Assembly (NCBI RefSeq): GCF_039778605.1
Contig: NZ_CP156060.1
Location: 3,314,001-3,378,000 of the forward strand
Length of the DNA: 64,000 nucleotides
Direction of reading: 5' to 3'
Source of the DNA: Flavobacterium sp. WV_118_3
GTDB taxonomy: Bacteria > Bacteroidota > Bacteroidia > Flavobacteriales > Flavobacteriaceae
In this document: positions 1-8,586 of the stretch, one piece after another
Layout of the letters: every line of letters begins with the position of its first letter
Numbering within the stretch: position 1 is the first letter of the stretch
Translations under genes and position numbers: made by a program
The notes under the pieces: model-generated
Databases searched by the model: none
What the model saw: the letters and a program-made list of their open reading frames with translations, nothing else
What the model was told of the DNA's origin: nothing

Positions 1-630
1 GTGTACGCTGACTTCTCCTACACCTTAAACCTTGGTGGTGAACACAAACTGGCTTTGGGATTAAAAGCGGGAGCGACTTTCCATAAGGTTGGGCTATTAT
101 CGGATGTAAGTCCGTATGTTCCGGATGCGAACGACCCTGCTTTTGCCGAGAACACCAGCCGTACGTTTTTTAACGCGGGAGCGGGATTGTTCTACTATAC
201 CAATAAGTACTATTTGGCAGCTTCGGTACCTAACATGTTAAAGTCGACGTATTTGGATTATAACGGCCGTAAATTCGGAAGTGATACCCAACACTATTTT
301 GTAACGGGGGGATATGTATTCGATTTAAGCGAGAATGCAAAATTCAAACCGTTCTTTATGGTGAAGTCGGCCTTCGATGCGCCAACTTCGTTTGATGTGT
401 CGACCAACTTCCTTTTTTATGACAAATTCGAAATCGGAGCTACTTACCGATTGGACGATTCCTTTGGAGCCATGGTTAACTATGCCATTACGCCAAGCCT
501 TCGTATCGGATATGCCTACGACCATATCGTATCCGATTTAAAAGTAACCACACCTTCTTCGCACGAAGTCATCTTGTTATTTGATGTTAACTTCTCTAAG
601 AAAGTGTCCCGATCTCCGAGATATTTCTAA
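1..630 (+). CDS. PorP/SprF-family type IX secretion membrane protein (C-terminal part)
   Basis: This is the 3' part of an outer-membrane barrel protein of the PorP/SprF family. Such proteins help export or anchor giant surface adhesins through the type IX secretion system of gliding Bacteroidota. The gene runs in from the left edge, so the first codon shown (GTG) is probably an internal valine. 209 residues are visible against roughly 300-340 for the family. The visible part is a series of alternating beta-strand segments with Gly/Tyr/Phe turns (LKAGATFHKVGL near the start, RIGYAYDHIVSDL near residue 170), and it ends in a short basic tail RSPRYF. The OmpA-domain gene begins 19 bp downstream, the usual SprF-OmpA pairing. 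The family call is firm. Which cargo it serves cannot be seen here; by analogy a large adhesin gene would lie upstream. Confidence 0.85.
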   Translation: MYADFSYTLNLGGEHKLALGLKAGATFHKVGLLSDVSPYVPDANDPAFAENTSRTFFNAGAGLFYYTNKYYLAASVPNMLKSTYLDYNGRKFGSDTQHYFVTGGYVFDLSENAKFKPFFMVKSAFDAPTSFDVSTNFLFYDKFEIGATYRLDDSFGAMVNYAITPSLRIGYAYDHIVSDLKVTTPSSHEVILLFDVNFSKKVSRSPRYF

Positions 631-649
631 TATAAAAGCGACCTAAGAC

Positions 650-2524
650 ATGAAGAATTTATATATCACTTTAAGTTTTGTGATCGCTAGTTCGACACTA
701 TCGGCACAAAACAAAGACACCCAAAGCGCCGACAAACTCTACAATAGATTTGAGTATGTCGATGCTGCCAATGCTTACCTGAAGCTGGTAGACAAAGGTA
801 AAGCGGACGGATACGTTTACAAGCAACTGGCCGACAGTTACTACAACGTATTCAATGCTGCCGAAGCCTCCAAATGGTACGCTAAGGCGATCAGCGAAAA
901 GCACGACGATGCCGAGACCTATTACCGTTATGCCCAGATGTTAAAAGCACAGGGGAAATATGACGAGGCGAACAAGCAAATGCAGAAGTTTGCCAGTATG
1001 GCTCCGAATGATCAGCGTGCGATCGCATTCAAGCAAAACCCGAATTATCTGCCCAAACTAAACGAAAAGGCGAAATCCTTTGATATCAAAAACATGGATA
1101 TCAACAGTGATAAATCGGATTTCGGAGCGGTTTTAACCAATGATAACACCCTGTATTTTGCCTCAGCGCGAAACACTTCGCGTAAAACCTACGGATGGAA
1201 CGAACAACCGTTTTTGGATTTGTACAGTTCCACGTATAATTCCGACGGAACCTTTAGTCAGCCGACACCGGTAGAGAGTATCAACTCGAAATACCATGAC
1301 GGACCGGCTACGATCAGTGCCGATGGTAATACGATGTATTTTGCCAGTGAGAGTTTTAAAGAAGGTATGTTTGAAAAAGACAAAGCGCAGAAGTTAAAAT
1401 TCGGACAGGTAAACTTGTTTAAAGCCACTAAAAACGGAAGTAGCTGGAGTAACATTACTTCATTACCGTTTAACAGTAAAGACTATTCTACCAGTAACCC
1501 AAGTTTGAGCAAAGATGGTAAAACACTTTACTTCTCTTCCAATATGCCAGGTTCAGTTGGTGGTGTGGATATCTGGAAAGTAGCGATCAACTCAGATGGA
1601 ACGTACGGAACACCGGAGAACCTGGGTAAGAAGATCAATACCGAAGGAAATGAGAGTTTTCCGTTTATCACGGATGACAACAAATTGTATTTCTCATCAG
1701 ACGCCCGTCAGGGATTTGGAGGAATGGATGTGTACGTGATCGACTTAAACAAAGGAACCGATGCGACGAACGTAGGAAAACCGGTAAACTCGGAGAAAGA
1801 CGATTTCGCATTTAGTTTTAATACGACTAAAAACATCGGATTTGTATCGAGTAACCGTGCCGGAGTAGACAACATCTATATGGCGATTCCGGTTTGTGGT
1901 GTGGAAGTGGTTTCTTTGGTTAGAGATGCAAAAACAGGCGCTAAATTATCAGGCGCTCGTGTAGCGATCTTAGACGAGAAAAACAACATCATTTCGACTA
2001 AAACCACTGAGGCAGACGGAACAGTATCGTATGCGGTAGAATGTGATAAAGCTTACACGATTCAGGTAGCGAAAGACGGTTATGAAAGCAACAACTTCCC
2101 GGTTAGCAAAACCAAAGGAGGTATCGTGAACATCAATGCCGACTTACAGCCAATCGATGTTATTGTTACTGAAACAGAAGTTATCTTAAACGATATCTAT
2201 TTCGAATACGACAAGAGCAACATCACCCAACAAGGTGCTTTTGAGTTAGACAAGTTAGTTCAGGTAATGAAAAACAACGCTGCTATGGTGATCATGGTTA
2301 AATCCCATACCGATAGCAGAGGTAGTGATAAATACAACATGAATTTATCGGATCGTCGTGCGAAGTCTACAGTTCAGTATATTATCTCCAAAGGAATTGC
2401 TAAGGATAGAATCTCCGGAAAAGGTTACGGAGAGAGTGAGCCGAAAGTAAACTGTGGTGATAACTGCACGGAAGAAGAATACGCGAAAAACAGACGATCA
2501 GAGTTCCTGATTGTTAAGAAGTAA
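650..2524 (+). CDS. OmpA-family protein with TPR, PD40 propeller and carboxypeptidase-regulatory domains
   Basis: This is a 624-residue exported protein. A signal peptide ends near residue 20 (STLSAQ). A TPR-like helical segment follows at about 25-125. About 150-410 holds PD40/WD40-like beta-propeller repeats (repeating YFASARN, MYFASESF, LYFSSNMPG, LYFSSDARQ). A CNA-B/carboxypeptidase-regulatory-like beta domain lies at about 418-500. The end (about 510-624) is an OmpA peptidoglycan-binding domain with YFEYDKSNI, KSHTDSRG and NRRSEF. This architecture is that of PorE-like proteins, which tie T9SS components to peptidoglycan from the periplasmic side of the outer membrane. It is co-transcribed with the PorP/SprF gene 19 bp upstream and followed by a palindrome and an intrinsic terminator. 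The domain assignment is secure; its exact partner is inferred from the gene pair. Confidence 0.9.
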   Translation: MKNLYITLSFVIASSTLSAQNKDTQSADKLYNRFEYVDAANAYLKLVDKGKADGYVYKQLADSYYNVFNAAEASKWYAKAISEKHDDAETYYRYAQMLKAQGKYDEANKQMQKFASMAPNDQRAIAFKQNPNYLPKLNEKAKSFDIKNMDINSDKSDFGAVLTNDNTLYFASARNTSRKTYGWNEQPFLDLYSSTYNSDGTFSQPTPVESINSKYHDGPATISADGNTMYFASESFKEGMFEKDKAQKLKFGQVNLFKATKNGSSWSNITSLPFNSKDYSTSNPSLSKDGKTLYFSSNMPGSVGGVDIWKVAINSDGTYGTPENLGKKINTEGNESFPFITDDNKLYFSSDARQGFGGMDVYVIDLNKGTDATNVGKPVNSEKDDFAFSFNTTKNIGFVSSNRAGVDNIYMAIPVCGVEVVSLVRDAKTGAKLSGARVAILDEKNNIISTKTTEADGTVSYAVECDKAYTIQVAKDGYESNNFPVSKTKGGIVNINADLQPIDVIVTETEVILNDIYFEYDKSNITQQGAFELDKLVQVMKNNAAMVIMVKSHTDSRGSDKYNMNLSDRRAKSTVQYIISKGIAKDRISGKGYGESEPKVNCGDNCTEEEYAKNRRSEFLIVKK

Positions 2525-2536
2525 TATTATTTTATA

Positions 2537-2569
2537 ACACCTGACAGGTTTCCAAAACCTGTCAGGTGT
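2537..2569. repeat. 33-bp dispersed palindrome, copy 1
   Basis: A perfect inverted repeat with 15-base arms, ACACCTGACAGGTTT and its complement, around a 3-base loop CCA. It starts 12 bp after the OmpA-gene stop codon, just before a second hairpin with a T-run. An identical copy lies at 31295-31327, and variant copies are at 2782, 2984, 3573 and 12106. Confidence 0.95.
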
Positions 2570-2578
2570 AACATAAAG

Positions 2579-2606
2579 AAAAGGCGGTCATTAGGCCGCC
2601 TTTTTT
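2579..2606 (+). terminator. intrinsic terminator after the OmpA-family gene
   Basis: A GC-rich stem GGCGG/CCGCC flanked by A-run and T-run (AAAA before, TTTTTT after) ends the PorP/SprF-OmpA transcription unit. Confidence 0.8.
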
Positions 2607-2781
2607 ATTTGCTCTTAAAAGACTGTTTTTGTCCTTTGTAGGTTTTGTTGTCTGATTCGAAATAATGCAATTCAGAGCTTAAAAACGATATTCTGGGGGG
2701 TGTAGGATGTTTGTTAACAACTATTCTTTTCAAAGAGTATTTTTATTGATCATACCTGTTAGTGTTTTTCCTCAAAGCTTT

Positions 2782-2814
2782 ACACCTTGCAGGTTTCAAA
2801 AACCTGTCAGGTGT
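2782..2814. repeat. 33-bp dispersed palindrome, copy 2
   Basis: The right arm AAACCTGTCAGGTGT is intact. The left arm is ACACCTTGCAGGTTT, altered at two adjacent positions, so the stem has an internal mismatch. It closes the first unit of the tandem duplication. Confidence 0.9.
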
Positions 2815-2983
2815 GGATAAATAAGGTGTTTTTGTCTTTTATAAGGGTTTTGTTGTCTGATTCGAAATAATGCAATTCAGAGCTTAAAAATGATATTCTG
2901 AGAGATGTAGGATGCTTGTTGACGACTATTCTTTTTGAAAGTGCTTTTTATTGATCATCCTATCATTGTTTTCTTTAAGCTTT

Positions 2984-3016
2984 ACGCCTGAAAGGTTTCC
3001 AAAACAGGTGCGGCAT
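2984..3016. repeat. 33-bp dispersed palindrome, copy 3 (decayed)
   Basis: It aligns over 33 bp with the consensus (left arm ACGCCTGAAAGGTTT, loop CCA), but the right arm AAACAGGTGCGGCAT no longer pairs well. It closes the second unit of the tandem duplication. Confidence 0.75.
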
Positions 3017-3058
3017 AAAAATGCTTTTAAGCTTTTTAAAATTCGTTATTTCTTTCAA

Positions 3059-3580
3059 TCAGTTTTCCAACCGATCAATTATATCATCTTTTTCTTTTAG
3101 CATCCGTTCGTATAGGGTGATCTTTTCTTCGTGTAGTTGAACTAATTTGTCGATAGGGTGAAAGATTCGATTATCATCATCGCCATTACCACTATTACCG
3201 CCGATGCCAACAGTTGCATTGTCATTTGTATGAAAAGTATTTGCTATTATATTCACGGCTTGTTCTTCATCAAGGTTTTCAATTGCTTCTACCGGTATTT
3301 TAAAAATGGCTGCCACCTGTTCGAGTAGATTGTTTTCTATAGTTTCTTTTTGTTCCATTAATGACACTCTTTTTTGGGACCAGTCTTCACCTAACGTTAT
3401 GGCAAGTGCTTCCTGTTTGATGCCTAACATCTCTCGGAAACGCTTAACGTTTCTCCCTTGATGTATTTTTCTGTCTGGCGTTTTAAATGGATAGTATAAA
3501 GATAAGCAGATTTGTGTTTTCAGAAGTGTACAAAAAAAGACATCAGGGGAGCAAGAAATGCAATATACGTTTACAACCAA
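3059..3580 (-). CDS. XRE-type helix-turn-helix DNA-binding protein, start uncertain
   Basis: A small DNA-binding protein. From about residue 38 onward it looks like a compact Cro/C1-type HTH domain (KIHQGRNVKRFREMLGIKQEAL, then WSQKRVSLMEQKE). A linker with a Gly/Asn-rich stretch (GIGGNSGNGDDDN, about 125-137) follows, and it ends in a short coiled coil (EEKITLYERMLKEKDDIIDRLE). The sequence before residue 38 is Cys/Phe/Leu-rich and does not look like protein. No ATG lies in frame before the HTH; the only listed start is a TTG at 3580, inside a decayed copy of the 33-bp palindrome, and the next ATG (residue 51) would cut helix 1. From memory, relatives begin a few residues before KIHQGRN. So either a rare start is used or the 5' end has decayed. 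The target is unknown. Confidence 0.65.
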   Translation of the reverse strand: MVVNVYCISCSPDVFFCTLLKTQICLSLYYPFKTPDRKIHQGRNVKRFREMLGIKQEALAITLGEDWSQKRVSLMEQKETIENNLLEQVAAIFKIPVEAIENLDEEQAVNIIANTFHTNDNATVGIGGNSGNGDDDNRIFHPIDKLVQLHEEKITLYERMLKEKDDIIDRLEN

Positions 3581-3605
3581 CAGGTTTCTAAAGCCTGTCG
3601 GGTGT
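3573..3605. repeat. 33-bp dispersed palindrome, copy 4 (diverged)
   Basis: It aligns over 33 bp with the consensus: left arm ACAACCAACAGGTTT, loop CTA, right arm AAGCCTGTCGGGTGT. It overlaps the open 5' end of the HTH reading frame. Confidence 0.8.
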
Positions 3606-3616
3606 ATTGGAAATAA

Positions 3617-3641
3617 AAAAAGCAGCCAATAGGCTGCTTTA
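3617..3641 (-). terminator. intrinsic terminator of the TonB receptor/DUF5689 operon
   Basis: Hairpin AAAGCAGCC-AATA-GGCTGCTTT between A-rich and T-rich flanks, 20 bp past the DUF5689 stop codon. On the other strand it faces the upstream side of the HTH gene. Confidence 0.8.
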
Positions 3642-3660
3642 AAAATAGAAGATATATTTT

Positions 3661-5025
3661 TTAGTTTACTGTAATATCATCAACCTGCATTGTAGTGGTG
3701 ATAGTTGGTGTTCCCGAATGTTCGAAAACAAAATAACCGTTACCTGTTACACTACCAGGGATGTTGTATGTACCACTAGACTGGAATGTCGAAGCCGATT
3801 GTCCTGTAGCTGGTGTAGAAATACTGAATGAAGATGTAATGTCTACAAAGTTAGCCAGGTTAATTGGTCCGCCAGCAGTATAGTTTGCAGCCGTTACATA
3901 GTATACTTTTAATACGTTACCCTGATAAAAACGAGCAAGTGTTTTGAAAGCCAATGTGTTTGCAGCTGTAAAATCAACTGGTACAAAGAAATAGGTTTTA
4001 GCTGTTACACCACCACTTCCGAAAGAAGTCATTTCGATGTATTTGTTTCCGGTATTAGCCGGGAACTGTTTTAACTGCCAGTATCTTCCACCAATAGTCT
4101 GATCGTTTACATATTTAGGGAAAGCTGTTAAGTTAACCGCATAACTTGTAAAATCTTCTGTGAAAGATCCGTTAAACTGAATGTTTGTTCCACCTTGTGC
4201 AGTACTGATATAGAATCTTGGGTTTTCCAACATAATATCTCTTTCTGTACGAGCAAGGAATTGGAAGTCGCTGTTGTATTTTGTTAATACACCACGGATT
4301 TTTCCGCTTTTGTTTGGAACTGGTTTACCAGCAAACTTAGCAAATTCACTTGTTCTGAAAATGATTTCATGACCGGTATTGTCGGTAACTTTCCAGTTGG
4401 TTGCACCACCAATAGTAGCAGAACTGTTTGCATCATAATAGGTAGATCCCATTGCCGCTTCGGTAAACTGAACATTGTCAAACTCGATAAGTTTGTTAAT
4501 GTGGTTGTTGTTCAATGCCTCAGCAATAGTCATGTGTGATACTAATTCATCTTCGTTTACGAAATCACAAGATGCTTTTGCTGTTCTTCTGAATTCTTCC
4601 GGTACCAAACGCCCTACGGCATTTCCCTGGTATAAATCACCAATTACCAATGAACTTTGTGAAATCGCAATATAACGGTCTTTTAGGTTTACATATACTT
4701 TTCTTCCCGGTTCGAATTCGGTATAGATGTTATACATGTCAACCGGAATACTGAAACCTCTTGATTTGTCAAGTGTTTCCAAAGAAACGGTTTTGTAAAA
4801 AGTACCACCTTCATCGCTCGATACGACATAAGCTTCGATGATATCGTCGGTTGTAACTTGTGTTGGGGTAGCAGTAGCCACTGTAAAAATATCAGCTACT
4901 GTTTTAGTCGGTGTTAACGTATAACAAGGGGTATCCGCTTTAGGATAATGATCGCCGTTCACACAACCGGATAATATTCCAGCTGAAAGTGATACGAATA
5001 AAAGGGATTTAATTGAAATTTTCAT
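3661..5025 (-). CDS. DUF5689-domain surface lipoprotein
   Basis: A 454-residue predicted lipoprotein; the lipobox LSGC puts the lipidated Cys at residue 21. Residues about 35-260 match what I recognise as DUF5689, a Bacteroidota domain with OB-fold-like strands (DIIEAYVVSSDEGGTFYKTV, GRKVYVNLKD, IRGVLTKY). The rest (about 280-454) is a jelly-roll-like choice-of-anchor-J segment (FTEDFTSYA... QVDDITVN). It is last in a three-gene minus-strand operon after the TonB receptor and a smaller lipoprotein, 16 bp from the latter. DUF5689 is often linked to extracellular nuclease-type proteins, and a secreted nuclease/phosphatase gene is divergent from this operon. A role in binding nucleic acid or phosphodiesters at the cell surface is inference. 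Confidence 0.8.
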   Translation of the reverse strand: MKISIKSLLFVSLSAGILSGCVNGDHYPKADTPCYTLTPTKTVADIFTVATATPTQVTTDDIIEAYVVSSDEGGTFYKTVSLETLDKSRGFSIPVDMYNIYTEFEPGRKVYVNLKDRYIAISQSSLVIGDLYQGNAVGRLVPEEFRRTAKASCDFVNEDELVSHMTIAEALNNNHINKLIEFDNVQFTEAAMGSTYYDANSSATIGGATNWKVTDNTGHEIIFRTSEFAKFAGKPVPNKSGKIRGVLTKYNSDFQFLARTERDIMLENPRFYISTAQGGTNIQFNGSFTEDFTSYAVNLTAFPKYVNDQTIGGRYWQLKQFPANTGNKYIEMTSFGSGGVTAKTYFFVPVDFTAANTLAFKTLARFYQGNVLKVYYVTAANYTAGGPINLANFVDITSSFSISTPATGQSASTFQSSGTYNIPGSVTGNGYFVFEHSGTPTITTTMQVDDITVN

Positions 5026-5041
5026 CGTTGTATTTTTTAGC

Positions 5042-5653
5042 TTAGAATATTTTTACGTTGTCAATCATATAAGCTCCGGAAACGGCAGTAGCTGTTCCTC
5101 CGGTTGCTTTAAATCCGATATAGATTGTTCCGGAGTAGTTTGCCAAGCTGATAGCACCCGCTTTAAAAAAGTCGTAGTTATTAGTGCTTCCCACTAAAGG
5201 TGGTGTAAAGGATACCTGAGTCCAGGTAGCATCTGTTACATTCGTTCCATCATAATCGGTAGAAATAAAAACTTCTAATTTATTGTTTGCCAAATCGGTT
5301 ACGTGGTGTTGTGCCACGTCGAATGTTAAACGTTTTTTAATGGCTCCGTCGATGTTGATTCCCGGCGTTACGATCCAGGCAACATTCGATGCCTGTCCAC
5401 TGTTAAATGGCGTAAATTCAGCATATCCATTAGTTTGGTATGAGTTTTCAATCCATTTTTTAGTACCTACCTGAGCGAAGTTTGTCCATCCTTCAAAGTC
5501 AAATGGGGTATTCGCTACAGCAGTCTGGAAATCTTCAAAATAGATAGCCGGAACAATTGGCGGTAAATTAGTATCGTCTTCTTTTGTACAGCTGCTCAAA
5601 GCGCCTAAGGCAACCAAAGCAACACAAAGTGTTTTTATATTAAAATTTTTCAT
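5042..5653 (-). CDS. choice-of-anchor-J lipoprotein
   Basis: A 203-residue predicted lipoprotein. The signal peptide ends at lipobox LSSC with the lipidated Cys at residue 22. The remainder is a single beta-sandwich of the choice-of-anchor-J type: it opens with YFEDFQTAV, has the typical WTNFAQVGTKKWIE and NVAWIVTPGINID segments, and ends AYMIDNVKIF. Such domains usually mediate ligand or surface attachment. The gene lies 23 bp after the TonB receptor and 16 bp before the DUF5689 gene, so the three are surely co-transcribed. It probably sits on the outer membrane next to the receptor, in the position a SusD would take in a glycan system, but it has no SusD sequence features. Confidence 0.8.
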   Translation of the reverse strand: MKNFNIKTLCVALVALGALSSCTKEDDTNLPPIVPAIYFEDFQTAVANTPFDFEGWTNFAQVGTKKWIENSYQTNGYAEFTPFNSGQASNVAWIVTPGINIDGAIKKRLTFDVAQHHVTDLANNKLEVFISTDYDGTNVTDATWTQVSFTPPLVGSTNNYDFFKAGAISLANYSGTIYIGFKATGGTATAVSGAYMIDNVKIF

Positions 5654-5676
5654 GTGAGTCTCTTTACTGGTTTAAA

Positions 5677-8493
5677 TTAGAATGTTAAGTAAACATTTAC
5701 GAAATACGTTCTGCCATAACCGTAGAAATATTTCGATCCGAAAGAACGGGTACCACTGGCATAATCCATATTTAACTCTCTGTAGTTCGCGTTTCTTGCT
5801 TGTTCGAAACCTCCTGTTTTGTAAGTAACATCAAAGATGTTGTTAACACTTGCAAAAAAACCTAAAGTGTTTCCGTGAATTCTCCATGATTTACCACCTG
5901 TAAGGTTAACCAACATGAAAGAATCGAATTTCTCCTGGCTTAATAATTGACGTGCTCTGTCTTCGGTAACTTCCGGATACGATACTCCAGAACCTCCAGG
6001 TTGCATAAAGAAGTTGTTGGTACGGATCAATGGATCTACTTCAACATAACTGTCGTCTAAGTAGTTGGCATTAGCTCCGATCCACCAGAATTTAGGATCT
6101 CTATATTCAATTCCAAGTGAGTAAGCCTGTTGCGGCATACCACCTTGTCTGTAGTTTTTAAGGTACGAATCTCCGAAGTTAACAATTGGGTTAAGCCCAG
6201 CTGCCTGACGTGAATCGATGTTAAGCAATACTGTTGGGTTGTTGCTGTAGATGTATTGACCATATGAAGCAGAACCGGTAACTTTAATTGTTTTAGATAA
6301 TTGGTACTCTAAACCTAACTCTAAACCGATGTTTTGTTTGTCGATGTTTTTAGTAATCTCAGCCACGAAGTCATTTTCACTGTCGTTACCACCATCTTCG
6401 ATCGCTCCTAAACCTTCTGCATAGAAGAAACCAACTTTAGTAGCGTCTTCGATTTTAGAGTAGAATCCGGTTAAACGTGCTTTTAATTTTGGTGCTCTGA
6501 TGATATAACTTGCATCAACACTTGAAATCTTCTCATCGTCTAATCCGCTAACGATACTGTTGTTTAAACGAGCATTGTTGAATGCATTTCTTAGCATTGG
6601 CGCTTTAGTCATATAAGCAGCGTTAACACTTAACATGTGCTTACCTGTAATTTTGTAGGTAAGACCTCCTTTGAAACCGTAGTTGTTAAACTCTAACTTG
6701 TCGCTTTTTCCGTACGAGTTGTCGGCGTATAATCCGTTTCTGTAAAGACCTTCTCTCTGGTATCTTGTCTGAGAGAATGTTTGTGCTAAATAGAAATCGA
6801 ATTTGTTGTAAGTAAATTTAAACTGAGTAAAGGCATCCGCAACGATAGCGCGCATGATGTAGTTGTATCCGTAACGATCACCCGCGTTAACAACACGGTT
6901 CGGGTTGTTTAAGTCACTTTGAGACTGACCAGCAGTGAATCCGTTTCCTTCGTAGAATAAATCGGTATCCATAAATCCATAATCTCCCAGTGGATCTAAC
7001 ATTTTCTGGAAGTTTTCTGATTTTAATGAACGGAAGTTGATTCCTGCATTTAAAGTAATGTTATCCGATAATTGTGAATTTAAGATGGAGTTTGCAGTCC
7101 AGGTAACATCTTCCATACGGTCTTCATATAAAGCGTAGATACTACGTTTGTTGATGTCGTTGGCATGGTACATTCTCTCCCAGTTGATCTGGCTGTTGTT
7201 GATGAAATCCACTCTTGCGATTTCAGCCTGTGCATAGTTTGGAGTATGCGTTGGTAAAGAACCGTCAGCTGGAATATTGTGTAAGTTTAAATAATAACTT
7301 GGTAAGTTTTTGTAGTAAGTAGGATCAGGGTTGTTTCCTCCATTATAGTCTAATCTGGAATTCCCGATTCCTCCTGATTGGTAAGAAATATTCGTGTTTA
7401 ACGTGTTTCGCTCATTGATTTTCCAGTAGTGGCTTAACATTAAGATAGGCTCATCAACGTTTTTGTCTCTTGAGTTTCTCTTTTTGCCATTTTGCCATCC
7501 CCAATACGAGTTGTACTCTGTTCCCATTAAGTCCGTAACTTCCTGAGTGTTTGGTGAATTTTTACCTCTGCTGTTTTGTGCGTAGATAGAAGTAAAGTTG
7601 ATGCTATGTTTGTCGTTGAATTTTTTCTCAATACTGGCAAAAAGGGAGTTAGCAGAATAATCTGTTCCTTCGAAGTAACCTTCTTTAGCCCATCTTCTGG
7701 ATCCGGAAACCACAAATGCCCATCCGTCTTTGTTCATTCCGGAAGCATAGGTAGCCATAGTTCTCCAGCTGTAGTTTGAATTTGTTCCTGAAAACGAAAC
7801 ACGCGTTCCCGGACGGTAAAAAGAAGCTCTAGTGTTTATCTCTTGCGTACCTAAAATGTTACCAAAAGTATAGTCGGAAGGAGCCGATCCCATTGTGAAT
7901 TCCTGGTTTCGAGTCGCGTCATTAAGACCTCCCCAGTTACTCCACTGTGGTCTTCCGTCAAAAAGTTTGTTCATTACGATACCATTAATCATAGTAGTAC
8001 CATACTCGTTGTCCAAACCTCTGATTCGGAATCTTGCCTGACCCCAGTTGAAAGCAGCAGCTTGTTGGTAAGTGTCACGGGATGCCTGTAGCAAACCTGC
8101 AGTACTCTCAGAACCACTGTTGTCATCTCCAAGATCGTTTTCTGTGATGGTGATCAAGCTTAGTTGTTGTTCCGATGTGATGTCTTCTTCTAAGAAAACC
8201 ACACCCAAATCCAAAGATTGTCCTTTCACAATGCTAAGTGTATAAGTCTGGGTGGTGTACCCGGTACTTCCTACAGTTAACGTTTGTTGTCCTTCAGTTG
8301 CTACATCGAAAGAGAAAACCCCAGTTGCATCGGTTAAAGCAGACTGGTTGGTGCTTGTGATGGTCGCAACAACATTTCTTAATGGTTTTTGCGTTTTAGA
8401 ATCAACAACTTTTCCCTTTAGTGCTGGGGAGTGTTGTGACCAAACAAAAACGGCTTGCAGTACAAATAAAATACTAAATACAAGTTTTTTCAT
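5677..8493 (-). CDS. TonB-dependent receptor with carboxypeptidase-regulatory-like domain
   Basis: Outer-membrane active-transport channel, 938 residues from the chosen start. An ATG 60 bp further upstream would add a non-signal-like leader, whereas the ATG at 8493 gives the signal peptide MKKLVFSILFVLQAVFVWSQ. About 25-110 is a carboxypeptidase-D regulatory-like domain (LKGKVVDSKTQKPLRN), then a plug (about 130-240, QARFRIRGLDNEYGTTMING), then a 22-strand-type barrel ending RTYFVNVYLTF. It is shorter than SusC proteins and there is no susD, so it is an ordinary TonB receptor rather than a glycan SusCD system. It heads the operon with two lipoproteins. A TAnnTTTG promoter lies at 8551-8558. 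The substrate is not visible; the divergent nuclease/phosphatase suggests nucleotides or phosphodiesters. Confidence 0.9.
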   Translation of the reverse strand: MKKLVFSILFVLQAVFVWSQHSPALKGKVVDSKTQKPLRNVVATITSTNQSALTDATGVFSFDVATEGQQTLTVGSTGYTTQTYTLSIVKGQSLDLGVVFLEEDITSEQQLSLITITENDLGDDNSGSESTAGLLQASRDTYQQAAAFNWGQARFRIRGLDNEYGTTMINGIVMNKLFDGRPQWSNWGGLNDATRNQEFTMGSAPSDYTFGNILGTQEINTRASFYRPGTRVSFSGTNSNYSWRTMATYASGMNKDGWAFVVSGSRRWAKEGYFEGTDYSANSLFASIEKKFNDKHSINFTSIYAQNSRGKNSPNTQEVTDLMGTEYNSYWGWQNGKKRNSRDKNVDEPILMLSHYWKINERNTLNTNISYQSGGIGNSRLDYNGGNNPDPTYYKNLPSYYLNLHNIPADGSLPTHTPNYAQAEIARVDFINNSQINWERMYHANDINKRSIYALYEDRMEDVTWTANSILNSQLSDNITLNAGINFRSLKSENFQKMLDPLGDYGFMDTDLFYEGNGFTAGQSQSDLNNPNRVVNAGDRYGYNYIMRAIVADAFTQFKFTYNKFDFYLAQTFSQTRYQREGLYRNGLYADNSYGKSDKLEFNNYGFKGGLTYKITGKHMLSVNAAYMTKAPMLRNAFNNARLNNSIVSGLDDEKISSVDASYIIRAPKLKARLTGFYSKIEDATKVGFFYAEGLGAIEDGGNDSENDFVAEITKNIDKQNIGLELGLEYQLSKTIKVTGSASYGQYIYSNNPTVLLNIDSRQAAGLNPIVNFGDSYLKNYRQGGMPQQAYSLGIEYRDPKFWWIGANANYLDDSYVEVDPLIRTNNFFMQPGGSGVSYPEVTEDRARQLLSQEKFDSFMLVNLTGGKSWRIHGNTLGFFASVNNIFDVTYKTGGFEQARNANYRELNMDYASGTRSFGSKYFYGYGRTYFVNVYLTF

Positions 8494-8550
8494 AAATAAA
8501 ATTAAGTTAATTTTTTGTTTGCCAAGTCTTAATAAAAACTTAACAGCCTG

Positions 8551-8558
8551 CAAATGTA
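8551..8558 (-). promoter_or_regulatory. -7 box TACATTTG of the TonB-receptor operon
   Basis: Matches the Bacteroidota consensus TAnnTTTG on the minus strand, 57 bp before the receptor start codon. It is divergent from the box at 8579-8586. Confidence 0.6.
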
Positions 8559-8578
8559 CATCTTTTAATAATATTATT

Positions 8579-8586
8579 TACTTTTG
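8579..8586 (+). promoter_or_regulatory. -7 box TACTTTTG of the nuclease/phosphatase gene
   Basis: TAnnTTTG match 45 bp before the ATG at 8632. It is only 20 bp from the opposing receptor promoter, so both units could share one regulator. Confidence 0.6.

Larger units (their letters stand above)
2622..3016. repeat. imperfect ~200-bp tandem duplication
   Basis: Two head-to-tail units, about 2622-2814 and 2825-3016, offset by 202-205 bp. The best conserved block is near 2645-2700 and again near 2850-2905 (both contain TCTGATTCGAAATAATGCAA). Each unit ends in a copy of the 33-bp palindrome (2782-2814 and the decayed 2984-3016). No coding potential was seen in either unit. With the terminator and copy 1 of the palindrome, this fills the 534-bp gap between the OmpA-family and HTH genes. 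Confidence 0.9.

Noticed and set aside
2537..3605. A CRISPR array made of the palindrome copies.
   Set aside because: Spacing is irregular (202-589 bp), copies diverge strongly, and there are no cas genes in the window.
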